Below are positions 1 to 5,646 of a stretch of 6,123 nucleotides of DNA, piece after piece. This DNA is from an uncultured Kiloniellales bacterium (lineage in GTDB: Bacteria; Pseudomonadota; Alphaproteobacteria; Kiloniellales; JAKSDN01), in NCBI GenBank assembly GCA_937974415.1, contig CALJXB010000083.1:1-6123 (forward strand), in the 5' to 3' direction. The translations under genes were made by a program, and so were the position numbers. The notes under the pieces were generated by a model, which saw nothing but the letters and a program-made list of their open reading frames with translations, was not told the origin of the DNA and searched no databases. Positions within the stretch are counted from its first letter, which is position 1; each line of letters starts with the position of its first letter.

Positions 1-1158
1 GGAGAGATAGCGCTGCAGTTGCCAGATCGGCTCTTCGTAGAGACTGAGCGCGCCAGGCCGCGCGGCGCGTGCCTTCAGCCCCGCGGTCATCCGCGCTAGC
101 AACGCCAGATCCTCCTGATGAAAGGTGTCGAACATGACGAACTCTGCCGGCAGCTTGGCTTTGGCACCCGCGGTTTGCAACAGCTCGTCGTGGGTCAGCT
201 CGTAGGTCGTGAGCGAGGTGGCCTCCGGACCGGTCGGCAGGATGCGGAAGATATAGGCTCGGTCTTCGACCAGAAAGCCGGTCAGGCTGGGCAACACCGA
301 CATGACCAGAGACGCCGCCAAGTCTTCATCCGAAAGCCCGGAAATAGCGCCAAGGCCTTCCGCCTCGGCGCTCGGTGGGCGATGGACCCGGCGCGCGAGA
401 TAGTCGGCGCTGTTGGGAAACCGCAGCATCGTCGTCCCGACCGAGGCGCTTTCGGTCTCGTGGGACTCGCCCGGCCAGATAGGCTCCAGCGAGCGGGCAT
501 GGGTGCCGATGTGGTGATAGCCCTCAAGGAAGTTCTCCACCATGATCTTCCAGTTCCACGGCGCCGGCCAGTCCTGCTTGCGCAGGACGACCATCTCCGC
601 CAGGCGCCAGTTCTCGATGCGCGTCTCGAGATGATCCAGGCGCGCCGCCAAGGGGGGTGCATCCGGGTCGAAGGTGACGAAGACGAAGCCCTGCCAGACC
701 TCGTGGCGGAACTCGGGAAGGCGGCAGGTCTTCGGGTCCAGGGCGGCTGAGCCGTCCATCAGGGGCGCGTGACGAAGGCCGCCCGAGAGCTTGTAGGACC
801 AGTGATGATAGGGGCAGACGAAGCCGCGGGCCCGCCCGGCGTCCTGTTCGGGCCGCATGTCCGCACCGCGGTGCCGGCAGACCCGCGACAGGATGCGCAA
901 CTGGCCTGCCTCGTCGCGAACCAGGAACAGCGGCTCGCCGAGCACGTCGACGCAGAGATAGTGGCCCTCTTGCGGCAGCTCCGAGACGTGGCCGAGCAGC
1001 AGCCAGTCCCTTTCGTGGACTTTCGCGCGTTCGAGGGCGAACCAATCCGGGTCGTAATAGGCTTCCGGCGGCAGGGTGACGCGCGCCTCCGACGGCCGGC
1101 CGGCGCAGTCGTGGAGCGCCGTTTCCAGCTGCTCCATCCGCTCCGCTGTTTCGGACAT
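1..1158 (-). CDS. Rieske [2Fe-2S] aromatic-ring-hydroxylating-type oxygenase, alpha subunit (C-terminus cut by window edge)
   Basis: The frame stays open to base 1, giving 386 residues without a stop. The N-terminal Rieske domain has C94-R-H96 and C115-P-Y-H118, which bind the [2Fe-2S] cluster. The 18-residue gap between the pairs is slightly longer than the usual 15-17. The catalytic domain has an NWK...ENF block (202-210) followed by E212-G-Y-H215-H-I-G-T-H220. H215 and H220, probably with D350, bind the mononuclear iron. The residue that bridges electron transfer between the centres is Glu212, where most ring dioxygenases have Asp. Glu here is known from carnitine, choline and glycine-betaine oxygenases, so a quaternary-ammonium-type substrate is plausible but not shown. 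The ATG at 1158 is the first start after an in-frame TAA at 1179-1177; GGGAGG lies 11 bases upstream. Such enzymes need a separate reductase, and none is visible here. The family call is firm; the substrate is unknown. Confidence 0.93.
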   Translation of the reverse strand, partial: MSETAERMEQLETALHDCAGRPSEARVTLPPEAYYDPDWFALERAKVHERDWLLLGHVSELPQEGHYLCVDVLGEPLFLVRDEAGQLRILSRVCRHRGADMRPEQDAGRARGFVCPYHHWSYKLSGGLRHAPLMDGSAALDPKTCRLPEFRHEVWQGFVFVTFDPDAPPLAARLDHLETRIENWRLAEMVVLRKQDWPAPWNWKIMVENFLEGYHHIGTHARSLEPIWPGESHETESASVGTTMLRFPNSADYLARRVHRPPSAEAEGLGAISGLSDEDLAASLVMSVLPSLTGFLVEDRAYIFRILPTGPEATSLTTYELTHDELLQTAGAKAKLPAEFVMFDTFHQEDLALLARMTAGLKARAARPGALSLYEEPIWQLQRYLS

Positions 1159-1169
1159 GACCGCGTGAG

Positions 1170-1175
1170 CCTCCC
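1170..1175 (-). promoter_or_regulatory. Shine-Dalgarno site of the Rieske oxygenase gene
   Basis: GGGAGG on the minus strand lies 11 bases before the ATG at 1158. The spacing is a little long. The in-frame stop just upstream (1179-1177) leaves no earlier start, so this site supports the chosen start. Confidence 0.6.
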
Positions 1176-1211
1176 GTTAGCTTTGCCGACAAAGGCCGCG
1201 TTCCTTGATCA

Positions 1212-1222
1212 TCGTTGAACGT
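1212..1222. promoter_or_regulatory. Possible GntR/FadR-type operator in the divergent spacer
   Basis: TCGTTGAACGT contains the perfect small dyad CGTT-G-AACG (1213-1221). It matches five of the six fixed positions of the FadR-subfamily consensus TNGTNNNACNA. It lies about 55 bases upstream of the Rieske oxygenase start. Regulators of this family often control catabolic genes, so the position makes sense. The site is short, could arise by chance, and no regulator gene is visible in the window. Confidence 0.25.
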
Positions 1223-1310
1223 ACAAAGTCCGCGCTGCCAACCGGAATACCCCAATCTCGGCATTGCATAAACCGCTCTTCGGCGGAAGGCGCGTCGTTC
1301 ATCCTGTTTC

Positions 1311-1339
1311 TTGGGCCGGTCTCACCCTTCTGCTAAGAT
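1311..1339 (+). promoter_or_regulatory. Predicted sigma-70-type promoter of the ureohydrolase gene
   Basis: A -35-like TTGGGC (1311-1316) is separated by 17 bases from a -10-like TAAGAT (1334-1339). TGC directly before the -10 makes an extended -10. Transcription would start near 1346 and leave a leader of about 64 bases before the ATG at 1410. Confidence 0.5.
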
Positions 1340-1409
1340 CCTGGACATCCAATCAATCGAGATCGGGTCCGTACCGGCCCGAGCGAACGCCAGAGAGGCA
1401 GGGGGTCCC

Positions 1410-2375
1410 ATGACAAAGCACGGATACGAGAGCGGGCGCCTCGATTTGCCCTTCGTTGGTCATTGTACCTTCGGCAAGCAGCCGGCCTGTCTCGACTGGA
1501 ACGCGATCGACGCCGACATCGCGCTCCTCGGCGCGCCCTTCGACATGGGCACCCAGTACCGCGCCGGCGCGCGCTTCGGGCCGCGCTCGATCCGCGAGGC
1601 CTCGACCCTCTTTTCCTTCGGCCACGACGGGGCCTACGACTTCGAGGACGACGTCACCTACTTGCCGGTCGACAAAGTGCGCATGGTCGACGTCGGCGAC
1701 GCTGACATGATTCACACCGATACCAACAAGAGCCACGACAATATCGAGTTCGGCGTTCGCAAGATCCTCAAGGCGGGCGCCCTGCCGGTGGTGCTCGGCG
1801 GCGACCACTCGGTGCACATCCCCTGCATCCGAGCCTTCGACGACCAGGACCCGGTCCACATCATCCACGTGGACGCCCATCTTGATTTCGTCGACGAGCG
1901 CCACGGCGTGCGCTACGGCCACGGCAATCCCTTGCGCCGCGCCTCCGAGATGAAGCACGTCACCGGCTTCACCCAGCTCGGCATCCGCAACGTCTCCTCG
2001 TCCAACCGGCAGGACTACGAGGCGGCACGCAAGGCGGGCTCCACCATTCTCTCGGTGCGCCACTGCCGCGAACTCGGCCGCGACGGCGTGCTGGCGAAGA
2101 TTCCCGACGGTCTGCGCTACTACGTCACCATCGATATCGACGGCTTCGATCCCTCGATTGCGCCGGGCACCGGCACGCCGAGCCACGGCGGCTTCGAATA
2201 CTACGAGGTGCTGGAGATCTTCCAGGGCCTGGTCGAGAAGGGCGATGTGGTCGGCATCGATCTGGTGGAGGTGGCGCCCGACTACGACCTGACCGGCAGC
2301 ACCGCCTTCCTGGCCGCCCAGCTGTTGATGAACTTCCTCGGCTATATCTACCACGCCAAAGGCAGGTCGGCCTGA
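1410..2375 (+). CDS. Agmatinase/arginase-family ureohydrolase (substrate uncertain)
   Basis: This 321-residue protein is a ureohydrolase, a binuclear metal enzyme that removes urea from a guanidino compound. Agmatinase (agmatine to putrescine plus urea) is the default annotation. The metal ligands are visible: H133 in GGDHS, D155, H157 and D159 in HVDAHLD, and D242 and D244 in DIDGFDP, followed by the family block APGTGTP (251-257) and E287. Length is normal for the family. The ATG at 1410 follows a G-rich ribosome-binding stretch (AGAGGCAGGGGG, 1394-1405). A TTG at 1311 would add 33 residues with no family resemblance, and the predicted promoter overlaps it. Two substrate-side segments, HGNPLRRA (171-178) and SHGGF after GTGTP (258-262), differ from the agmatinase forms I know, HGTxFRRA and EPGGL. 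Guanidinobutyrase, guanidinopropionase or guanidine hydrolase activity is therefore open. It is divergent from the Rieske oxygenase gene. Fold and chemistry are secure; the substrate is not. Confidence 0.93.
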   Translation: MTKHGYESGRLDLPFVGHCTFGKQPACLDWNAIDADIALLGAPFDMGTQYRAGARFGPRSIREASTLFSFGHDGAYDFEDDVTYLPVDKVRMVDVGDADMIHTDTNKSHDNIEFGVRKILKAGALPVVLGGDHSVHIPCIRAFDDQDPVHIIHVDAHLDFVDERHGVRYGHGNPLRRASEMKHVTGFTQLGIRNVSSSNRQDYEAARKAGSTILSVRHCRELGRDGVLAKIPDGLRYYVTIDIDGFDPSIAPGTGTPSHGGFEYYEVLEIFQGLVEKGDVVGIDLVEVAPDYDLTGSTAFLAAQLLMNFLGYIYHAKGRSA

Positions 2376-2420
2376 AGCCGGGAGGCGGCGGCGCCAGACG
2401 AGCGGCCGCGCTCTTGCCAC

Positions 2421-2449
2421 TTGTGATCGCCTCTCGGCGCGGCTAAGGT
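2421..2449 (+). promoter_or_regulatory. Predicted promoter of the cold-shock gene
   Basis: TTGTGA (2421-2426), a 17-base spacer and TAAGGT (2444-2449) resemble a sigma-70-type promoter. Transcription from about 2456 would give an untranslated leader of about 140 bases. That is similar in scale to the long leader of E. coli cspA, which folds differently in the cold. I did not find a recognisable E. coli-type cold box. Confidence 0.35.
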
Positions 2450-2597
2450 CCTGACTAGCCAGTTCTAAACGTTGCTGGACGGGGTGGCTGCTTCGCGTCC
2501 TGCCGTCGCCGGCTTCTCTCCAGGAAAGACGTTGCGACTGTCTCTCGCCGTGGCGTGGTGCGCGGCGTGCGCTCAATCGTTATGTGAGGCCTAAACC

Positions 2598-2807
2598 TTG
2601 ATTACAGGAACCGTGAAGTGGTTCAACCACACCAAGGGCTATGGATTCATCCAGCCCGACAATGGCGGAGCCGACGCATTTGTGCACATCTCGGCCGTTG
2701 AGCGGTCCGGGATCGCCGATCTCGTCGAGGGTCAGAAAGTCGAGTACGAGCTCGTCACTGGCCGCAACGGCAAGGAAGCGGCTGATAACCTCAAGCTCGT
2801 CGACTAA
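2598..2807 (+). CDS. CspA-family cold-shock protein
   Basis: This 69-residue protein is one complete cold-shock domain, a five-stranded beta barrel that binds single-stranded RNA and DNA. It opens with the family block GTVKWFN (4-10), carries RNP1 as KGYGFI (14-19) and RNP2 as AFVHIS (27-32), and ends in a typical EAADNLKLVD strand. Members act in the cytoplasm as RNA chaperones or transcription antiterminators. Not all are cold-induced, so a number within the Csp family cannot be given. The start must be TTG: an in-frame TAA sits at 2592-2594, and the next candidate, a GTG at 2613, would remove the first beta strand. GTGAGG (2584-2589) is well spaced before the TTG. A strong terminator follows 22 bases after the stop, so the gene is probably monocistronic. 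Confidence 0.95.
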   Translation: MITGTVKWFNHTKGYGFIQPDNGGADAFVHISAVERSGIADLVEGQKVEYELVTGRNGKEAADNLKLVD

Positions 2808-2829
2808 TTGCAAAGACAGCTACGACCGG

Positions 2830-2860
2830 AAAACCCCCCGGGCCGGACCCGGGGGGTTTT
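2830..2860 (+). terminator. Strong rho-independent terminator after the cold-shock gene
   Basis: A perfect 13-bp stem pairs AAAACCCCCCGGG (2830-2842) with CCCGGGGGGTTTT (2848-2860) around the loop CCGGA (2843-2847). The T tract forms the end of the stem. Because the left arm begins with four A residues, the hairpin could also work in the reverse direction, but no leftward gene ends here. Confidence 0.93.
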
Positions 2861-2974
2861 CTCGTTTGGAGCCCCCGTTTTCCTGTCCCGCAGGTCTGAA
2901 GCGACGGCTGCGCGAAATCAATACCTGCCCCAAACATTGCGCCTCGCCGGCGGGTTGAAAAACCGACCGACCCA

Positions 2975-2988
2975 TTGAGCGAGATCAA
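2975..2988. promoter_or_regulatory. FNR/FixK-type (CRP-FNR family) binding site upstream of the cytochrome gene
   Basis: TTGAG-CGAG-ATCAA matches nine of the ten fixed bases of the FNR consensus TTGAT-N4-ATCAA and fully matches the FixK/Dnr core TTGA-N6-TCAA. The site ends 79 bases before the cytochrome ATG. If it acts at the usual activating position of -41.5, transcription would start near 3023. The only gene it can readily serve is the cytochrome. This implies response to low oxygen or nitrogen oxides, depending on which regulator the organism has. Confidence 0.65.
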
Positions 2989-3053
2989 TGACCTCGCGGG
3001 GCTTCCGTGATTGCCTTCAACGTTCAGGCAACTTCAATTGACACCTGCTCAAG

Positions 3054-3059
3054 AGGAGG
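3054..3059 (+). promoter_or_regulatory. Consensus Shine-Dalgarno site of the cytochrome gene
   Basis: AGGAGG lies eight bases before the ATG at 3068. It decides that start over a TTG at 3011, which would place 19 non-signal-like residues before the signal peptide. Confidence 0.85.
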
Positions 3060-3067
3060 AGGTCATC

Positions 3068-3874
3068 ATGCGAACCAAACTCATTGGGGCCTTTGTGTTG
3101 CTTGTCGGCGCGATGTTTGCCGGCGCTATTCTGCTTGGTAGTGCCGCGGTGGCCGACGAGGACGACGAGGAACACGAACTCGAGGAGCACGAAAAGTACT
3201 ACGTCCAGGGGCATCCCGCCGTGCCCAGCGAAGCCTGGGTGATTGCGATGGGCGGAAGGATCTATGACAACTGGATCAACATGCTGGACGCGGAAAGCCC
3301 AGGAACGACGCATGCAGCTTGGCCAGCAACGAACACGAAAAAGAAGGGCGACACGACCTGGCGCTGCAAATCTTGCCACGGCTGGGATTTTCTCGGTAAA
3401 GACGGCAAGTATGCCTCCGGCTCCTATCAAACCGGAGTTAAAGGCGTTCGTGGAGTCGAGGGCATGGATCCGAACAAGATTCACAAAATCCTCATGGACG
3501 ACACGCACCAATTCACCCATGATATGATCTCGGAGCAGCACATGAAGTGGCTGGCGACCTTCCTGTCGAAGGGCCAGTACGACATCCGGCAGTACGTGTC
3601 GGACGAGGGTGAAGTTTCGGGCGATCCTAACCACGGCAAGGCAATCTTCCAAAACGTTTGCGCGGCGTGCCACGGCTACAACGGCACCGCGATCAACTGG
3701 GGCGATGACGATGAGCCCGCCTATGTGGGGACCGAGTCCAACGCCAATCCCTGGGAGGTCTTCTTCAAGATTCGCCATGGGCACCCGGGTGTGGAAATGA
3801 TCGCGCTGAGCGCCTTCAGCCATCAGGACGCGGCCGACGTTCTGGCCTACAGCAAGACCTTGCCGCAGAAGTGA
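3068..3874 (+). CDS. Exported di-haem c-type cytochrome
   Basis: This 268-residue protein has a signal peptide: MRTK, then a hydrophobic stretch from about residue 6 to 24, with likely cleavage after AVA at residue 29. It therefore works in the periplasm. Two covalent haem sites are present: C100-K-S-C103-H104 and C198-A-A-C201-H202. They lie in two cytochrome c domains, roughly residues 45-175 and 183-268. M153 and M244 are plausible sixth iron ligands. The mature N-terminus begins with a very acidic segment (residues 30-42, ten Asp/Glu and two His in 13) that could bind metal or a basic partner. The likely role is electron transfer, or the electron-carrying part of a redox enzyme. No catalytic partner is encoded beside it, and I cannot assign a named family. 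An FNR/FixK-type box upstream suggests respiratory control. The gene appears to stand alone. Confidence 0.92.
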   Translation: MRTKLIGAFVLLVGAMFAGAILLGSAAVADEDDEEHELEEHEKYYVQGHPAVPSEAWVIAMGGRIYDNWINMLDAESPGTTHAAWPATNTKKKGDTTWRCKSCHGWDFLGKDGKYASGSYQTGVKGVRGVEGMDPNKIHKILMDDTHQFTHDMISEQHMKWLATFLSKGQYDIRQYVSDEGEVSGDPNHGKAIFQNVCAACHGYNGTAINWGDDDEPAYVGTESNANPWEVFFKIRHGHPGVEMIALSAFSHQDAADVLAYSKTLPQK

Positions 3875-3943
3875 TCTGGATCGGCCGGCGGTGGCGGCGC
3901 TGACCGCAAACTGAACTGCCCGGCGAACGTCTTTCCAATCCTT

Positions 3944-3961
3944 GCCCGCCTTTTGGCGGGC
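3944..3961 (+). terminator. Hairpin, possible first terminator after the cytochrome gene
   Basis: GCCCGCC (3944-3950) pairs perfectly with GGCGGGC (3955-3961) around a TTTT loop. Only a poor T tract (TCACTTT) follows, so termination may be partial. It starts 70 bases after the cytochrome stop. Confidence 0.55.
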
Positions 3962-4010
3962 TCACTTTGGCTGGCTCTCTCGATAGCCGTGCCGGTCGGG
4001 GCCTCAGGGC

Positions 4011-4032
4011 GTCTCGACGGGACAGTTTTTTT
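4011..4032 (+). terminator. Possible second terminator with a T7 tract
   Basis: A short stem, GTCTC (4011-4015) with GGGAC (4019-4023), includes one T-G pair and has a GAC loop. After AG comes a run of seven T residues (4026-4032). The stem is weak but the T run is the clearest in the spacer, so it may back up the hairpin at 3944. Confidence 0.45.
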
Positions 4033-4043
4033 GCGGCTGCCCC

Positions 4044-4099
4044 TTGAAAATTGTGCGCCGCAACATACATTTGAATTGCTCTAAGAAACGCGATAACAC
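4044..4099 (+). promoter_or_regulatory. AT-rich promoter region of the peroxiredoxin gene
   Basis: Two overlapping arrangements are possible. One is TTGAAA (4044-4049), 16 bases, then TACATT (4066-4071). The other is TTGAAT (4071-4076), 17 bases, then TAACAC (4094-4099). The stretch is distinctly AT-rich against its surroundings and lies 57-112 bases before the ATG. I cannot choose between them. No convincing OxyR site is visible. Confidence 0.35.
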
Positions 4100-4155
4100 G
4101 TTTTCATAGCGTGATTTCTTGGGCCGGCATTTACCCTGGCACGAAGGATCCAGAC

Positions 4156-4704
4156 ATGATTGGCAGAAAGCTCCCCGAGGTCACCTTCAAGACCCGCGTG
4201 CGCGACGAGTCCGTTGGTGGCCCCAACCCCTACCGCTGGCAGGACAAGACCACAGCCGACTATTTCGAAGGCAAGCGCGTGATTCTGTTCTCGCTGCCCG
4301 GCGCCTTCACCCCGACCTGCTCGACCTACCAACTCCCGGATTTCGAGAAGCTCTTCGACTCGTTCCGCGCTCAGGGTATCGACGCGATCTATTGCGTCGC
4401 CGTCAACGACGCCTTCGTCATGAACGCCTGGGGCCGGCAGCAGGGCGTCGACAAGGTCACGCTGATCCCCGACGGCTCGGGCGAGTTCACCCGCAAGATG
4501 GGCATGCTGGTCGCCAAGGACAACTTAGGCTTCGGCCTGCGCTCCTGGCGCTACGCCGCCATCGTCGACGACGGCCTGGTCGAGACCTGGTTCGAAGAGC
4601 CGGGCTTCTCGGACAACTGCGAGACCGACCCCTACGGCGAAACCGCGCCGCAGAACATACTCGCCACGATCACGGGCGAACGCGGCGCCCAGCGCGCGGC
4701 CTAA
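4156..4704 (+). CDS. Peroxiredoxin, Prx5 type
   Basis: This 182-residue thioredoxin-fold peroxidase reduces hydrogen peroxide and organic hydroperoxides in the cytoplasm. The active site is P48-G-A-F-T52-P-T-C55, where C55 is the peroxidatic cysteine. The block GFGLRSWRYA (125-134) supplies the conserved Arg and is typical of the Prx5 subfamily. Further cysteines are C80 and C154. C154, in FSDNCE, could act as a resolving cysteine, but a 1-Cys mechanism with glutathione or thioredoxin is equally possible. There is no fused glutaredoxin domain. The ATG at 4156 has GAAGGA (4143-4148) seven bases upstream. A GTG at 4111 would add 15 residues ahead of the normal family start. The gene stands alone and converges on the phosphatase gene. 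Confidence 0.94.
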   Translation: MIGRKLPEVTFKTRVRDESVGGPNPYRWQDKTTADYFEGKRVILFSLPGAFTPTCSTYQLPDFEKLFDSFRAQGIDAIYCVAVNDAFVMNAWGRQQGVDKVTLIPDGSGEFTRKMGMLVAKDNLGFGLRSWRYAAIVDDGLVETWFEEPGFSDNCETDPYGETAPQNILATITGERGAQRAA

Positions 4705-4734
4705 GCCTCACTCTAGACCGGCGTCGAACGAGAG

Positions 4735-4760
4735 ACCGGCCTGCCTTCCGGCGGGCCGGT
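4735..4760. terminator. Hairpin between convergent peroxiredoxin and phosphatase genes
   Basis: ACCGGCCTGCC (4735-4745) pairs with GGCGGGCCGGT (4750-4760) in 11 bp with one T-G pair and a TTCC loop. It sits 30 bases after the peroxiredoxin stop and 35 bases beyond the phosphatase stop, so it can act on both transcripts. Flanking T runs are short in both directions, so it may block read-through or protect 3' ends rather than act as a classical intrinsic terminator. Confidence 0.65.
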
Positions 4761-4795
4761 TCGCGTTTCCCCGGTGACGCCGGACAACCGCTGAC

Positions 4796-5566
4796 TCAGA
4801 CCTGCAGAAAGCGGCGCTCGGAGCCCACGAGCACCAAGGCGGTCAGCTTGCCGCCGTAGACCGCGCCGGTATCGATGCCGATGCGGTTGGCGAGCGACTG
4901 GGGCTTGCGCATCGGCGTGTGTCCGTGGACGATGATCCGGCCGAAATTCTTGTTCGAATTGAGGAAGTCTTCGCGGATCCAGATGAGATCCTCCGGCGTC
5001 TGCTCGTCGAGGGCGATGCCGGGACGCACGCCGGCGTGCACGAAGAGATAGTCGCCGACTTCGTGGGACAGCCGCAAATCGCGATAGAACTGGAGGTGCG
5101 CCTCCGGCAGCCGCCTGGCAAAGGTCCTTCGAAGGTCTTCGGCGAAGTTGTCCGATTGGCTGCACTCCCAGGGATCCACCCCATAGCTGCGCAAGGTCGC
5201 ATCGCCGCCGTTCATGAACCAGATACTGGCGCTGTCCGGCTCTTCCAGGAACTGCAACAGGAAGGCCTCGTGATTGCCGATCAGGTGCACGCACTCGAGA
5301 CCGGCCACCCGGCGTTGGAGCGGTTGCCTAATCAGCAGTTCGATGACGCCCGAGGAATCCGGCCCACGGTCCACATAGTCGCCGACGTAGACCACCTGGA
5401 TGCGCTCGGCCTGGGTCTTGGCGGCGTCCGCTTCGATGGCCTCGTGCATCTGCTCCAGCAGGTCGAGGCGGCCGTGGATGTCGCCCACGGCGTAAATCAG
5501 GCAGCCGTCGGGGACCCGAGATGTCTCGGCCGATCGAAAGTAGCGGCTCGGCGACATGAGTCTCAT
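4796..5566 (-). CDS. PPP-family metallophosphatase (serine/threonine protein phosphatase-like)
   Basis: This 256-residue protein carries the full set of PPP signatures: G28-D-I-H-G32, G62-D-Y-V-D-R-G68 and G97-N-H-E100, then H177 in FVHAG and H214 in VHGHT. These residues build a two-metal site for phosphate-ester hydrolysis. The GDYVDRG and GNHE forms match protein phosphatases of the lambda/PrpA type rather than ApaH, which has GDLVARGP and GNHD. The likely activity is removal of phosphate from proteins, but small-molecule substrates are possible. No signal peptide or membrane segment is seen. I chose the ATG at 5566, behind GGGGG; an ATG at 5557 would shorten the protein by three residues. 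The frame continues open upstream for about 100 low-complexity Ala/Arg-rich residues across the 3' end of cobT, which I do not consider translated. No partner kinase is nearby. Confidence 0.92.
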   Translation of the reverse strand: MRLMSPSRYFRSAETSRVPDGCLIYAVGDIHGRLDLLEQMHEAIEADAAKTQAERIQVVYVGDYVDRGPDSSGVIELLIRQPLQRRVAGLECVHLIGNHEAFLLQFLEEPDSASIWFMNGGDATLRSYGVDPWECSQSDNFAEDLRRTFARRLPEAHLQFYRDLRLSHEVGDYLFVHAGVRPGIALDEQTPEDLIWIREDFLNSNKNFGRIIVHGHTPMRKPQSLANRIGIDTGAVYGGKLTALVLVGSERRFLQV

Positions 5567-5627
5567 GGAACCCCCAGCAGCCCCTAGGGCGGCTCGCACG
5601 CGAAAAGGACGGCGTCCCGACCGCCCC

Positions 5628-5636
5628 AGTATAGCA
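5628..5636 (-). promoter_or_regulatory. Extended -10 promoter of the phosphatase gene
   Basis: On the minus strand TGC-TATACT gives an extended -10 with five of six consensus bases. No clear -35 lies 17 bases upstream, as is common with extended -10 promoters. Transcription from about 5621 would give a GC-rich leader of about 55 bases. This suggests that the phosphatase does not depend on cobT transcription. Confidence 0.5.
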
Positions 5637-5646
5637 CGTTCCGCTT

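Noticed and set aside
118..750. Plus-strand open frame (210 residues) opposite the Rieske oxygenase
   Set aside because: It is a shadow of the oxygenase, with a low-complexity Arg/Gly-rich translation and no motif.
1313..1380. Inverted repeat GGGCCGGT (1313-1320) and ACCGGCCC (1373-1380)
   Set aside because: The arms are 52 bases apart, fully GC-type, and one overlaps the -35 region. This is likely chance in such a GC-rich sequence.
1159..1409. Guanidine riboswitch in the ureohydrolase leader
   Set aside because: I looked for one because of the possible guanidine substrate. I saw no recognisable conserved guanidine-riboswitch core and only short hairpins such as CCGC/GCGG at 1273-1286.
1353..2576. 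Long minus-strand open frame (407 residues) opposite the ureohydrolase
   Set aside because: It is antisense to a gene with full catalytic motifs. Its translation is Val/Ala/Asp/His-rich with no recognisable domain, as expected for the shadow of a high-GC gene.
3017..3823. Minus-strand open frame (268 residues) opposite the cytochrome
   Set aside because: The cytochrome has a consensus ribosome-binding site, a signal peptide and two haem motifs on the plus strand. The reverse frame has no domain signature.
4080..4155. OxyR binding site upstream of the peroxiredoxin gene
   Set aside because: GATAA and ATAG elements occur near 4092-4109, but the regular ATAG-N7-CTAT spacing is absent.
4919..5587. 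Plus-strand open frame (222 residues) opposite the phosphatase
   Set aside because: It mirrors the phosphatase codons and shows no domain of its own, whereas the minus strand has every PPP motif.
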